DNA of 64,000 bases from an uncultured Erythrobacter sp. (GTDB taxonomy: Bacteria > Pseudomonadota > Alphaproteobacteria > Sphingomonadales > Sphingomonadaceae). Position 1 is the stretch's first letter, and each line of letters starts with the position of its first letter. Made by a program: the position numbers and the translations under genes. The DNA is taken from NCBI GenBank assembly GCA_947500645.1, contig CANMSD010000001.1:992001-1056000 (forward strand), in the 5' to 3' direction. Positions 8,919 through 17,740 of the stretch are shown here, piece by piece. A model generated the notes under the pieces. The model was given only the letters and a program-made list of their open reading frames with translations. It was not told the origin of the DNA and did no database searches.

Positions 8919-9560
8919 ATGGAATCCAGTCAAGGTTTGGGCGCGCTTGCAGCTCGGAAACAACGCGCGGTTATCGCACTTTACATCTATCTGGCGGCGA
9001 CGGCGGTCTTTTGCTTAGGCGAGATACTCGAACTCGCTGGCGTGATCGATATGAACGCATTGCAGCTATCCACGCTGACGACGATCTTCGCATTCCTATA
9101 CGTCGCGCAATTGCCGGTCGTCATCGGCTGTATCGTGATAGTGGCAATGTGGATTCACCGCGCTCACGCAAGCCTGCTCGAGGCTGGTCATAGCGATCTC
9201 GAGTTCACACCCGGATGGGCGGTTGGCTGGTATTTCATTCCAATAGCCAACCTCTTCAAACCGTTTCAGGCGATGAAGGAATTGTGGAACACAAGCTTCG
9301 GATTGACCAACGACTTCGGCGGCGAGGCACCTTTCGACCTGAAGGTCTGGTGGGGTTGCTGGATAGTTGGAAATATTGCGAACTGGCAGAGCGCATGATT
9401 GTCATTGGACAGCGATCTGGGTGCATATCAGATAAGCTTGATTCTAGGTGCAATCGGCAGTGTCCTGTCGATCTTCGGTGCATATTACTTGATTGGCATC
9501 ATTCGCGAGATCACGGCCGCGCAAGAGCAGGGTCTCGGTCTAGAAGAAGTCTTTGCCTGA
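8919..9560 (+). pseudogene. DUF4328 membrane protein gene interrupted by an in-frame TGA
   Basis: The reading frame starting at ATG 8919 gives a typical DUF4328 protein (motif GWYFIPIANLFKPFQAM near residue 105) but meets TGA at 9396-9398 after residue 159, directly following NIANWQSA. The same frame then continues without any shift for 53 more codons to a TGA at 9558-9560, encoding a further hydrophobic helix (ISLILGAIGSVLSIFGAYYL) and a polar tail. Read through, the product is 212-213 residues, matching the 206-residue paralogue at 6925 that has the last helix at the same place. The simplest explanation is one point mutation (TGG or CGA to TGA), or a sequencing error. The truncated product would lack the last membrane segment. 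Confidence 0.8.
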
Positions 9561-9571
9561 TCAATAGCCGT

Positions 9572-9937
9572 CTAGTCGTCCACCGCCTTCACAAGGCGGC
9601 GTTCGACAGGGGCTAGCACGTTCGCGAGATCATGCCCGCGCTTGAGCGTCTGCCCGTGCTCGCCAAATAGGGTCCACATGCCCTGTTTAGCGCGCAGACT
9701 TGGACGTTTCTCGATACGCGTTTGTGGTCGCTCAGCGGCTCTGCGAAAAGCGGAGAACGTTGCGGCCTGCTTGTCGAAATCCATCGCATAATCGCGCCAT
9801 TCTCCGGCTGCGACCATCCGTCCATATAGATCGAGAATGCGCTGCAATTCTTCGCGTTCGAAACCGATCTGTCCCTGAACGCGGCCCGGAAAAGCGATGA
9901 CCGAGCCATTTGCCCCAACACCGCCGCCTGAGTTCAT
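9572..9937 (-). CDS. DUF2794 domain protein
   Basis: A 121-residue protein matching the alphaproteobacterial DUF2794 family. The conserved block is EELQRILDLYGRMVAAGEWRDYAMDF near residues 28-54, followed by FSAFRRAAERPQTRIEKRPSLRAKQGM and the KRGHDLANVL ending. Family members are short cytoplasmic proteins of unknown function. The start codon overlaps the stop codon of cysE by four bases (ATGA), so translation is probably coupled to cysE. No catalytic site is recognisable. Confidence 0.88.
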   Translation of the reverse strand: MNSGGGVGANGSVIAFPGRVQGQIGFEREELQRILDLYGRMVAAGEWRDYAMDFDKQAATFSAFRRAAERPQTRIEKRPSLRAKQGMWTLFGEHGQTLKRGHDLANVLAPVERRLVKAVDD

Positions 9938-10668
9938 GCGTCGCCAGTGCCTCTACGTTTGGCAATCGGCTCTGGCTCAACCGGCGCATCTTCTGTGCGA
10001 AGCGGTGCACCACTTCTCATCGCTGCGACCTCAGCCTTAAGCGCTACAAGCTCGTGTTCGATCTTCTCGATACAATCGACGCGGTTGCCTTCCGCATCCT
10101 CGCATTCTGGTGTGGTGCCATAGGGAATGAATTCCTTGATCCACTCTTCTGCCGGGACAAGCGTCGAGCGTGCCTTGAACCCGACCATTGTCGCACCGTC
10201 AGGAACATCCTCCATCACAACAGCATTGGCGCCCACGCGCGCGCGTTCACCAACCGTGATCGGGCCGATGATTTGTGCGCCTGAGCCGATGATCACATTG
10301 TCGCGCAAAGTCGGGTGGCGCTTGCCCCCTTCACCATTGGTCGGGTTGGTACCGCCCAACGTGACACACTGATAAATCGTGACGTTATCGCCAATCTCGG
10401 CAGTCTCACCGATAACGGTGAAACCATGGTCGATGAAGAAATTTTTCCCGATCCGGGCCCCAGGATGAATGTCGATCGCCGTCAAGAAGCGCGAAAAATG
10501 GTTCACGAACCGCGCGAGGAAGTAGAGCTTGGCTTCGAACATCCAGCTTGCAATTCGGTGGAAGAACAGCGCCCAAACGCCTGGATATAGTAAGATTTCC
10601 CAACGAGACCGGGGTGCGGGATCGCGTGCGTGGATCGAGTCCAGATAGGATTTCAGCCGGTCGAACAT
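9934..10668 (-). CDS. cysE: Serine O-acetyltransferase CysE
   Basis: A 244-residue enzyme that acetylates L-serine with acetyl-CoA, the first step of cysteine synthesis. The C-terminal half is a left-handed beta-helix with the family residues (DIHPGARIGKNFFIDHG, IYQCVTLGGTNP, GKRHPTL, VGANAVVMEDVP). The N-terminal helical part is short, as in the bacterial EpsC-like form. The start at 10668 is supported by AAGGAG 7 bases upstream; the frame extends 12 codons further without support. The charged tail beyond residue 190 is unusual but common in Sphingomonadales. Downstream of hda (42-base gap), overlapping DUF2794. Confidence 0.94.
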   Translation of the reverse strand: MFDRLKSYLDSIHARDPAPRSRWEILLYPGVWALFFHRIASWMFEAKLYFLARFVNHFSRFLTAIDIHPGARIGKNFFIDHGFTVIGETAEIGDNVTIYQCVTLGGTNPTNGEGGKRHPTLRDNVIIGSGAQIIGPITVGERARVGANAVVMEDVPDGATMVGFKARSTLVPAEEWIKEFIPYGTTPECEDAEGNRVDCIEKIEHELVALKAEVAAMRSGAPLRTEDAPVEPEPIAKRRGTGDA

Positions 10669-10710
10669 GCTATTCTCCTTCCACGAAACGCCCGCATTTT
10701 GCAAATGGCG

Positions 10711-11319
10711 CTAGAGCAGGCTTTGCTGCTCCGGCCCGTGGGTTGCCTCCAACGCGTCGCGCCATACCGACATGGTGGCGGGGACCTTACGTTCAAGGCT
10801 GATCCGATCAATTGCAACGACAAGTCGCTCTATCGCGGCAAAACTGCGGGTCGCGCGCGGAACCAGATAATCGCTCGCTCCATCGGCCAGCGAGAGACTG
10901 CGCTGTTCCGCGATGGCCTCAATCAGTTGCGCTGTCATTTCATCGTCGGGCTCGCCGATTTCGAGCTGAAGCGAGCCGCCAAGACGCGAACGAAGATCAG
11001 GCAGCGCGATCACCCACGGCTGTTTATCCGCAATCAGCAACAGCGGCGTGCCACTCTCCTGAGCAGCGTTCCAGCGATGGAACAGCTCGGTCTCTTCCTG
11101 TCCGTCAGCGCCATCGATAACGCGCACGCCCTGCGTCGCGGCCCAAAGGCCCAGCAATGATTTACCGGAACGCTCCGGACCAGTCAGCACTGCGGTGCGA
11201 AACGGCCAACTCCCTGGATCACGCAGCGCATCGACGACGGACGAGTTGGCATTGCCGACCACTATCCTTGCCGGACCGCCGCGACTGCGCGATTCCAATG
11301 GAAGAGCGATTTGTGACAT
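10711..11319 (-). CDS. hda: DnaA-related replication regulator HdaA
   Basis: A 202-residue AAA+ protein similar to the ATPase part of DnaA. It keeps a Walker A loop in the form GPERSGKS and a Walker B-like strand (PLLLIADKQP) in which the usual second acid is missing, and it has a short sensor-2 lid helix region. HdaA binds the beta clamp and stimulates hydrolysis of DnaA-ATP, preventing over-initiation. The N-terminal IALPLE stretch fits the clamp-binding motif of Hda proteins. It follows the DUF2066 gene by 18 bases, an arrangement next to purMN that is also known in Pseudomonas. Confidence 0.9.
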   Translation of the reverse strand: MSQIALPLESRSRGGPARIVVGNANSSVVDALRDPGSWPFRTAVLTGPERSGKSLLGLWAATQGVRVIDGADGQEETELFHRWNAAQESGTPLLLIADKQPWVIALPDLRSRLGGSLQLEIGEPDDEMTAQLIEAIAEQRSLSLADGASDYLVPRATRSFAAIERLVVAIDRISLERKVPATMSVWRDALEATHGPEQQSLL

Positions 11320-11337
11320 CGAACAGCGACCGTCGCC

Positions 11338-12636
11338 CTAGCGACTGATGGCGAGCGCGTTCGAACCCTGCCGAACGTTGAATCCGCGTGCCCTGAGAGC
11401 AGCCGCCAATTCACTGAGTGAGCCGCCATAGCTCACGCTCATCACCGACGTACCGCCAATCGCTGTGCTGGTGACGGCTGTGCCGCGCACGCCAGCAGTA
11501 CCGCGAACGGCGCCGATGGTTGCGTCAAAGCTACCCGCATCGGGGGTCGCAAACTGGACCACGAAGCTACGCACAACCGCAGGCGCGTCGGTCGGAGCAT
11601 CGGTCGGTGTATCACCGGCGCCAGGATCATTAGCAGCGGCGGCTGCAGCAGCTTCTCGCGCACGGATCGCACGGCCAATTTCGATCAGTCGTTGCAGGGC
11701 AGGATCGATCTGTCCCGATCCGCCAACCCGCAAGGTTGGATCAGGACGCAATTTGCCATCGACGAGTGCTTGTTCGAAAATTTCGTCAAATCGCTCGACC
11801 GCTTCAGACAGCATTGTGGGAAGCTCTCGGGGATTGGCGGCATTGAGCTCGAAACTGTCGAGATACGTGTTGTCCGGGCCATATCGCGCGGTGAACGTGC
11901 CGGAGATCGGGCCACCTGGATATTGGTGCGTCAGGCTGGCGATGGGGATCAACACGTCTGCTGCGCTGTATTGATCGAGCACCGCGCGCCACCAAGCGCG
12001 ACTGCGACGGCTTACCTGACCATAATTGAGCAGAAGCGAATCGCCCCCTGCCCCGCTCGGCCGAACGTAATCGACCCGGCTCGTACCAGGATTGTATTCC
12101 GCCCAAGCACGCTGCCATGGATTGCGCACTTCGAAAATCGTGTATGCGCCCGCGCTCGCCGTAACCGGCATAACCAGCATCGGAGCGGAGCTGCGCTGTC
12201 GCGCCTGCCCACCCAGATAGCGCCCGGCCCGCTGTCGGTCGAAAATCACGCCAAGCGTAGCGATATAGCGTTTGGGTCCAATGCGTTCGCGCTCGATTAC
12301 AATCGCCGAGACCATCGCATCGAGCTGACTGTCGGATACCGAGGGGCCGTTGACCTTGTCCCAAGCGAGGCGCTGCGCGTCTCGCCACGCCTTTTGCCGG
12401 GCTTCTTCACCCGTATCGGCTCTTACATCCACCTCGATACCCCGCACATCGATGTCGCTGGACGAGGCAGTTGGGGAGATTCCGCGATTCCCGGTGACCT
12501 GTGCAAGAGCGATCGCCAAGCCGATGCTTAGCAGAGCAAACACGCCCAGCGCGGCCAGAAGGCGCGGAAAACCGCGGCCCAAGCGCCACTTTGGCAAGGT
12601 TGGCGCAGGGCCGTTCGAAGAGAAAATCGCTACCAT
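11338..12636 (-). CDS. DUF2066-like membrane-anchored protein
   Basis: A 432-residue protein. An N-terminal hydrophobic segment (about residues 24-46, LLAALGVFALLSIGLAIALA) anchors it, followed by a periplasmic region resembling DUF2066 (ARQKAWRDAQRLAW, then ERERIGPKRYIATLGVIFDR). The C-terminal ~80 residues form a compact ferredoxin-like repeat of strands ending in FNVRQGSNALAISR. An Ala-rich then Pro/Asp/Thr-rich linker (near residues 318-345) separates the parts. The start at 12636 is the first in-frame ATG after the antisense part of purM; no clear binding site is visible, so it is not certain. The position between hda and divergent purM is the known context for DUF2066. Function unknown. 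Confidence 0.8.
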   Translation of the reverse strand: MVAIFSSNGPAPTLPKWRLGRGFPRLLAALGVFALLSIGLAIALAQVTGNRGISPTASSSDIDVRGIEVDVRADTGEEARQKAWRDAQRLAWDKVNGPSVSDSQLDAMVSAIVIERERIGPKRYIATLGVIFDRQRAGRYLGGQARQRSSAPMLVMPVTASAGAYTIFEVRNPWQRAWAEYNPGTSRVDYVRPSGAGGDSLLLNYGQVSRRSRAWWRAVLDQYSAADVLIPIASLTHQYPGGPISGTFTARYGPDNTYLDSFELNAANPRELPTMLSEAVERFDEIFEQALVDGKLRPDPTLRVGGSGQIDPALQRLIEIGRAIRAREAAAAAAANDPGAGDTPTDAPTDAPAVVRSFVVQFATPDAGSFDATIGAVRGTAGVRGTAVTSTAIGGTSVMSVSYGGSLSELAAALRARGFNVRQGSNALAISR

Positions 12637-12705
12637 CGGGGAAAACGGAGAGCCTTTTGCCCAAAGGCGAGTGGAATTCCAAGCGCGAAAGGCTAAACCC
12701 GCATC

Positions 12706-13803
12706 ATGCGTGGCAAGAATTCCCCATATACTTACGAGCAGGCAGGCGTCTCCATCGCCGAGGGCAATGCTCTGGTCAAAGCAATCGGCCCCTTGGCAAA
12801 GGCAACCGCCAGGCCCGGTGCGACCAGCGAATTGGGCGGCTTTGGCGGGTTCTTTGACCCGAAGGCGGCGGGATACGAAGATCCTTTGCTGGTCGCGGCC
12901 AACGATGGCGTCGGGACAAAACTGAAGCTCGCCATCGAGCATGACCGGCATGACAGCGTCGGGATCGATCTGGTCGCCATGTGCGTCAACGATCTGATCG
13001 TGCAAGGCGCGGAACCGCTGTTCTTCCTCGATTACTTCGCCACGGGAAAGCTGGATAATGGCGTGGCCGAACGCGTCGTCGCGGGCATCGCCGATGGCTG
13101 CAAACAGGCAGGTTGCGCGCTGATCGGCGGCGAGACCGCTGAAATGCCCGGCATGTATGCCGATGGCGATTACGATCTTGCTGGCTTTTGCGTTGGCGCG
13201 GTTGAGCGCGGCGAACAATTGACCGGCGAGAGAGTCGCGCCGGGTGATGTCCTGCTGGGTCTTGCCAGTTCCGGCGTGCATTCGAACGGCTATTCACTGG
13301 TTAGGCGGCTGGCCGAAGACTTCGGATGGAAACTCGACCGACCTGCCGTGTTCGATCAGGATCGCCTGCTGATCGACGCTTTGATCGAGCCAACCCGCAT
13401 TTATGTCGCAAGCTTGCTTCCATTGGTTCGCGAAGGCCTGATCAATGGCCTTGCCCACATCACCGGTGGCGGCTTGCTAGAGAACATTCCGCGTATCCTG
13501 CCGGAGGGCGCGCATGCGATGGTCAATGCCGATGCGTGGGATCAGCCGCGCCTGATGGCGTTCTTGCAAGCGCAGGGTAATATCGAGCCGGCGGAAATGG
13601 CGCGCACCTTCAACTGTGGGGTCGGCATGGTCCTGGCGGTGGGTGCCGATGAAGCCGCCGATGTGACCGAGCGTCTTGAAGAGGCCGGGGAAACCGTCGT
13701 GCAAGTGGGCGAAATCGCAGGCGGCCCGCGCGGCTGCACCGTGACCGGCAGCGCGGGGACCTGGTCAGCCAAAACCGATTGGGAAGCAACACATAGTGGC
13801 TGA
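12706..13803 (+). CDS. purM: Phosphoribosylaminoimidazole synthetase PurM
   Basis: A 365-residue enzyme that closes formylglycinamidine ribonucleotide to AIR, the fifth step of purine synthesis. Typical motifs are [12 protein letters not shown] at the N-terminus, [11 protein letters not shown] near residue 67, DYFATGKL, and [11 protein letters not shown] near residue 140. The length fits the family. It is divergent from the DUF2066 gene with a 69-base promoter region, and it overlaps purN by eight bases. Confidence 0.97.
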   Translation: MRGKNSPYTYEQAGVSIAEGNALVKAIGPLAKATARPGATSELGGFGGFFDPKAAGYEDPLLVAANDGVGTKLKLAIEHDRHDSVGIDLVAMCVNDLIVQGAEPLFFLDYFATGKLDNGVAERVVAGIADGCKQAGCALIGGETAEMPGMYADGDYDLAGFCVGAVERGEQLTGERVAPGDVLLGLASSGVHSNGYSLVRRLAEDFGWKLDRPAVFDQDRLLIDALIEPTRIYVASLLPLVREGLINGLAHITGGGLLENIPRILPEGAHAMVNADAWDQPRLMAFLQAQGNIEPAEMARTFNCGVGMVLAVGADEAADVTERLEEAGETVVQVGEIAGGPRGCTVTGSAGTWSAKTDWEATHSG

Positions 13804-14761
13804 AAAAGCCAAAATTGCGATCTTCATCTCTGGCGGCGGCACCAACATGGCCGCCTTGCTTTATGCCAGCCGCCTCGAGAACTCTCCCTACGACGTCGTG
13901 CTGGTAGCCAGCAACAAAGTCGACGCGGGCGGCCTGGAACTCGCCGCACTGGAAGGTGTTGCGACTTTCGCCCAATCTCACAAAGGCATGACCCGCGAAG
14001 ACCACGACGCGGTGATGGAGGAAGCCGTGGTGGATGCGGGTGCCGACACGATTGTGCTGGCAGGCTACATGCGCATCCTCTCCGATGAGTTCGTCGCCCG
14101 CTGGGAGGGCCGGATCATCAACATTCACCCTTCGCTGCTGCCCAAATACAAAGGTCTCCAGACGCACAAACGCGCGATCGAAGCGGGAGATAGCCATGGC
14201 GGGGCCAGCGTTCATCTGGTCGTGCCGGAGCTCGATGCGGGCGAGGTTCTGGCGCAAGCCCAGGTCGCAATCGCAACCGATGACACACCGGAAACCCTCG
14301 GCGAGCGGGTCAAGCTTGCCGAGCACCAGCTCTACCCCCGTGCAGTCGCCGACTACCTGTCGCGCGACTACGATGCGGACTATCTACTTGATCGTGTTCG
14401 CAATCTCGCGCTCGCCCTACCTGAAACTTCGGAGCGTGAAAGCCACGGCGCCCCCGGATTTCGCGTTGGCAGCGAGAAGTCCGGCAAATTCTTCGCTCAT
14501 TTCAACAATCAGCACCACGGCAGCGAGCATATCGCCGCGCTGGTCAAGACCAGCGGGATGGACGAGCTGATGAACCTCGTCGAAGCGCAACCCGAAATCT
14601 ATTTCAAGCCCGCCTATTACGGGGCGAGCGGATGGGTTGGTATAATCCTTAACCGACCCGGTGTAGATTGGGACAATGTGGGCGACTGGCTCACACGCAG
14701 CTGGCGCAGTGTCGCCCCCGCTCGCCTCACCAAGCTGCAAGATGCAGCCGACATGTTCTAG
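13796..14761 (+). CDS. purN: PurN glycinamide formyltransferase fused to a MmcQ/YjbR domain
   Basis: A 321-residue protein in two parts. Residues 1-190 are Pur[23 protein letters not shown], the active-site region [14 protein letters not shown] with catalytic Asn and His, and the [16 protein letters not shown] loop with the catalytic Asp; it transfers a formyl group from 10-formyl-THF to glycinamide ribonucleotide. From about residue 200 a MmcQ/YjbR (DUF419) domain follows: [20 protein letters not shown], then FAHFNN and [12 protein letters not shown]. YjbR domains have a DNA-binding-like fold of unknown role. The GTG start overlaps the purM stop, so translation is coupled. A PurN enzyme is normally about 190-215 residues, so the second domain is a real addition. 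Confidence 0.92.
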   Translation: MAEKAKIAIFISGGGTNMAALLYASRLENSPYDVVLVASNKVDAGGLELAALEGVATFAQSHKGMTREDHDAVMEEAVVDAGADTIVLAGYMRILSDEFVARWEGRIINIHPSLLPKYKGLQTHKRAIEAGDSHGGASVHLVVPELDAGEVLAQAQVAIATDDTPETLGERVKLAEHQLYPRAVADYLSRDYDADYLLDRVRNLALALPETSERESHGAPGFRVGSEKSGKFFAHFNNQHHGSEHIAALVKTSGMDELMNLVEAQPEIYFKPAYYGASGWVGIILNRPGVDWDNVGDWLTRSWRSVAPARLTKLQDAADMF

Positions 14762-14780
14762 CGCGAAACCAGAAAGTTAG

Positions 14781-15989
14781 ATGAAGCCTCGCACCCACCC
14801 ACTCTCTCGCGCCTCGCTGGTAGATCGCTCAAGCGCGTTTCTCGGTCAGGCCTGGGAGAAGGGCTGGCTCCCCGATCCGCCACTTGATCCGCACGAACTG
14901 TGGGACAAGGCGGCGAAGCCCTATGGCGATATGGCGCGAGAGCCGGAGATGGCAGGGCGTCGTCCGGAGGATGTTGAAGACTTCAGATCACGTCTCGCCA
15001 AGCTAACCGAGAGCATTCAGGCTGAGGCTCGGCTTAACCCACTGGGCCGCGCTATGGCACACGGACAATTGGTCCGCGTCATTAAGCAGCGGCTGGGCCT
15101 CGGCGCGTTCTGGAACGCAAAGCCGCAGGTGCTCGCCACAAAGCTTGCCCCGCCGATCATCGTCGTCGGCCATATGCGCTCGGGCACGACCCGCGTTCAC
15201 CGGCTGCTCGCTGCTGATCCGGCTCATTCTGCAACGCGTTTTTGCGACGCATGGCATCCTGTACCGAGTTGGCCCGCGGTGCGAACTTTGCGCGGCGGCG
15301 TCGACCTAATGATCATGCGCAAGATCAATCCGTGGATCGATTCTATCCATCCGATGGCCAGCGCACGCGTTGAGGAAGAGCTCGGCTGGCTTGCCAACGC
15401 ACTCAACCATTCGACCTATCAAACGCAGTGGCACATCCCGAGCTACAGCGAATGGAGCGAAGCGCGCGATCCCGCCCCTGTCTATCGCGAATTTGCGCGA
15501 ATCCTGCGCACAGATGCGGCCCATCGCCGCAATGCCGATCGTCCGCGCGTAATGAAGGTGCCGCAATTCTCCGAAGATCTGCCAAGCTTGCTTGAGCAGT
15601 TTCCGGATGCGCGGCTGGTCGTCGCGCAAAGGGAGAGTGAGGACGTGCTCAAGAGCGCCGTGTCATTGGTCGCGAACCAGATGGCGATTCAGTGCGACGA
15701 TTGCGACCTCGACTGGATCGAACAGGAATGGCGGCGCAAGCTGGCCTTGCGTGACCAGCGGATGAAAGACGCGCTCGAAGACTGGAGCGGGCCGATTGCG
15801 CATCTGCAGTTCGCGGCCCTTGGGGAGGATTGGGAAGCCGAAATCGCGCGAACCTATCAAGCGCTCGGAATCGAACTGACCGGGGAAGCGCTGCTAGCCA
15901 TGCGGCGCGAAATGGCGGACAATGATACCGCGCATCACACCGGCCATGCCGACCAGCTGGCCAGATTTGCGCAAAGCGCAGCCAACTAG
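14781..15989 (+). CDS. Sulfotransferase family protein
   Basis: A 402-residue protein. The 5'-phosphosulfate binding loop VVGHMRSGTTRVHRLLAADP (about residues 127-146) and the 3'-phosphate binding region VVAQRESEDVLKSAVSLV (about residues 275-292) are those of PAPS-dependent sulfotransferases of the Sulfotransfer_3 type. The N-terminal 120 residues are a helical region that is common in the alphaproteobacterial group. It follows purN by 19 bases and may be cotranscribed, though no functional link is evident. A weak terminator (GGCC hairpin then six T, about 15988-16016) follows. Acceptor substrate unknown. Confidence 0.85.
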   Translation: MKPRTHPLSRASLVDRSSAFLGQAWEKGWLPDPPLDPHELWDKAAKPYGDMAREPEMAGRRPEDVEDFRSRLAKLTESIQAEARLNPLGRAMAHGQLVRVIKQRLGLGAFWNAKPQVLATKLAPPIIVVGHMRSGTTRVHRLLAADPAHSATRFCDAWHPVPSWPAVRTLRGGVDLMIMRKINPWIDSIHPMASARVEEELGWLANALNHSTYQTQWHIPSYSEWSEARDPAPVYREFARILRTDAAHRRNADRPRVMKVPQFSEDLPSLLEQFPDARLVVAQRESEDVLKSAVSLVANQMAIQCDDCDLDWIEQEWRRKLALRDQRMKDALEDWSGPIAHLQFAALGEDWEAEIARTYQALGIELTGEALLAMRREMADNDTAHHTGHADQLARFAQSAAN

Positions 15990-16029
15990 GCCAAAAGAAA
16001 AGGGCCACAGTTTTTTGCTGCGGTCATAC

Positions 16030-16107
16030 CTCCCGCCCCACCTCCCCGCCCGGCCACCAAGACTAACTGGCTACTGTTGGTGGCCGGGCGGGGAGGTGGG
16101 GCGGGAG
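16030..16107. repeat. 31-bp perfect GC-rich inverted repeat
   Basis: The arms 16030-16060 and 16077-16107 are exact reverse complements over 31 bases, separated by a 16-base loop. They lie between the convergent sulfotransferase and ndk genes. The RNA from either strand would form an extremely stable hairpin. There is no T tract directly after it on either strand, so it is not a classical intrinsic terminator, but it may block read-through or stabilise both 3' ends. No transposase or coding sequence lies inside. It may belong to a dispersed palindromic repeat family of this genome, which cannot be tested in one window. Confidence 0.97.
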
Positions 16108-16120
16108 ATAAGCGCTAAAT

Positions 16121-16543
16121 TCAGCCGACAATCTCTTCAGGCTTGAAGAAGAAGTCGATTTCGATCTTCGCGTTCTCGTCGCTGTCCGAACCGTGAACCG
16201 TGTTCTCGCCGATCGACAGCGCGTGCTCCTTGCGGATCGTGCCAGCGTCGGCTTCAGCCGGATTGGTCGCGCCCATTATGTCGCGATTGCGCTTCACGGC
16301 GTCTTCGCCTTCGAGCACTTGGACGACAACGGGTTCGCTCATCATGAACTCGACGAGCTCACCGAAGAATGGGCGGTCCTTGTGGACTGCATAAAAGCCC
16401 TCGGCTTGTTCCTTGCTCATGTGGATGCGCTTTGACGCGACAACGCGCAGGCCGGCCTCTTCCAGCATCTTGGTGACGGCACCGGTGAGGTTGCGACGCG
16501 TGGCGTCTGGCTTGATGATCGAAAAAGTGCGGGTGACCGCCAT
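16121..16543 (-). CDS. ndk: Nucleoside diphosphate kinase
   Basis: A 140-residue enzyme that transfers phosphate from ATP to nucleoside diphosphates. The N-terminus [13 protein letters not shown] and the active-site histidine in [12 protein letters not shown] are diagnostic, and the length is that of bacterial Ndk. The start at 16543 follows AAGGAT; the open frame goes 25 codons further without family similarity. It stands alone, with the 31-bp inverted repeat just downstream. Confidence 0.97.
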   Translation of the reverse strand: MAVTRTFSIIKPDATRRNLTGAVTKMLEEAGLRVVASKRIHMSKEQAEGFYAVHKDRPFFGELVEFMMSEPVVVQVLEGEDAVKRNRDIMGATNPAEADAGTIRKEHALSIGENTVHGSDSDENAKIEIDFFFKPEEIVG

Positions 16544-16727
16544 GGTAATGATCCTTGATGATAGTGCGCGCTTGCTAAGCTCGCCAGGGAGAGTGAACGA
16601 AACATCAGGTTTCGCCATTGATTTCTGGCGCGCGCCCTAGCGCTGGCGTTGCCATGCTGCAACCCCGCTAAGCATTCGCGAATAATTCTAGTGCCGCGTG
16701 TTGCGCGGGCGGCAATTTTACTGCGGC

Positions 16728-17237
16728 CTACTCGCCTGCCATTTGCGGATCTTTCCCAACCATCAGCTGGATCGTCCGGCGATCCCCTTCGTCCACGGCG
16801 TTGAGAGTAAATGTCTCGCCCTCATCATTCTTCCCGCCGAGCATCCGGCCATCTTCCATGTTCATTTCAAACTCGACCTTGATGCCAGCATCATCGGCCT
16901 GCTTGCGGTAAAAGGTGACAATGTCTTCAGCGCTGTCGTCGCTCTCCATTATCACCATCGCTCCGCTGGTTTCACCTTGGTTTACACTGGTGTTGTGCAC
17001 CACTTTCGCACCCGGATACGCGGAAAATCCCGCAGGCAAGTCGACCTCGATATTCTCGCCTGAACGCAAGACGGTAGTACCGTCTTCGCTTGTAATAGTC
17101 GCGGTCGTCTCACCCGTTTCACTGTCGATCGTGTATTCACCGACTTCACCATCCTCGCCTTCGATTGTGCCCGAAGTCTCAGATCCGCACGCGGCGAGCA
17201 GAGCGCTGGATGCAAGTACCAAAGCAAAACGACGCAT
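16728..17237 (-). CDS. Putative lipoprotein with Asp/Glu/Thr-rich domain
   Basis: A 169-residue protein with a signal peptide and a lipobox LLAAC (Cys 17), followed by an acidic, Thr/Gly-rich stretch (residues 20-60, repeating E-D-G and T-I-x-S elements) and a globular part containing FYRKQADDAGIKVEFEMN. Probably an outer-membrane or periplasmic lipoprotein. The repeats may be a flexible linker or bind cations. The function is unknown; no family is recognised with confidence. GGAGGG precedes the start at 4-9 bases. It is separated from ndk by an AT-richer gap of 184 bases that shows nothing else. Confidence 0.8.
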   Translation of the reverse strand: MRRFALVLASSALLAACGSETSGTIEGEDGEVGEYTIDSETGETTATITSEDGTTVLRSGENIEVDLPAGFSAYPGAKVVHNTSVNQGETSGAMVIMESDDSAEDIVTFYRKQADDAGIKVEFEMNMEDGRMLGGKNDEGETFTLNAVDEGDRRTIQLMVGKDPQMAGE

Positions 17238-17293
17238 AAATCCCTCCTGATTATCGGTGCATCATCCCGGCAAGTGACCTGCAAGGCAAGTGA

Positions 17294-17728
17294 TCAGGCG
17301 ACTTTAACCCATTTGCCGTCCTCCTGACGGAAGAATGCGCGCTCAAGATTGTCCGTGCCATCAAGTGAACGCCAGGTTGCACGTGCAGTTTCCAGGGTAG
17401 CTTCGCCAAACAACAGGAACGCCCTGTCGAAGCCATCGGGCGCGCGCCACTCACCGTCGGCAAATATCACATGGCTCGCGCCGTTCACTGCCTTGCAATT
17501 GTCGGACAGCAGGATTGGCTGGCTTTCAGGGTTGGTGGCAGACGCTTCGCCGTTGGCAAGAAAACTCTCCGGTCCAGCTTGCCACAGCTCTCGCGAAATC
17601 GCCTTCCGTTGATCGGAATCGGCAGCGACGACTAGCAAGCGCTCACCCTCCCCCAAGACGCGCCCGGCGATCATGGCGACGACCTTCTCGACCGGATCGC
17701 GCGAAAGCTGCCAGAAATCAGCTTTCAT
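17294..17728 (-). CDS. holC: DNA polymerase III subunit chi
   Basis: A 144-residue protein similar to HolC, the chi subunit that links the clamp loader to single-strand-binding protein. The start MKADFWQL and the strand pattern ERLLVVAADSDQRKAISRELWQ, then QPILLSDN and DRAFLLFGEA fit the family. Chi is often encoded directly downstream of pepA, as here. Between it and the DUF2256 gene there is a 33-bp tandem repeat; the reading frame running through those repeats ends in a stop that overlaps the holC ATG (ATGA). Confidence 0.9.
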   Translation of the reverse strand: MKADFWQLSRDPVEKVVAMIAGRVLGEGERLLVVAADSDQRKAISRELWQAGPESFLANGEASATNPESQPILLSDNCKAVNGASHVIFADGEWRAPDGFDRAFLLFGEATLETARATWRSLDGTDNLERAFFRQEDGKWVKVA

Positions 17729-17740
17729 TTGCCGCGACCA

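Noticed and set aside
9396-9398. TGA as a selenocysteine codon in the DUF4328 gene
   Set aside because: No Cys-like or Sec position is expected in the family at this place and no selenocysteine element is evident; a point mutation explains it more simply.
12637-13281. N-terminal half of a long minus-strand frame (11338-13281)
   Set aside because: The first 215 codons are antisense to purM and have no family similarity; only the part from 12636 matches DUF2066.
16030-16107. 31-bp inverted repeat as ends of an insertion sequence
   Set aside because: Only 16 bases lie between the arms and there is no transposase or target duplication.
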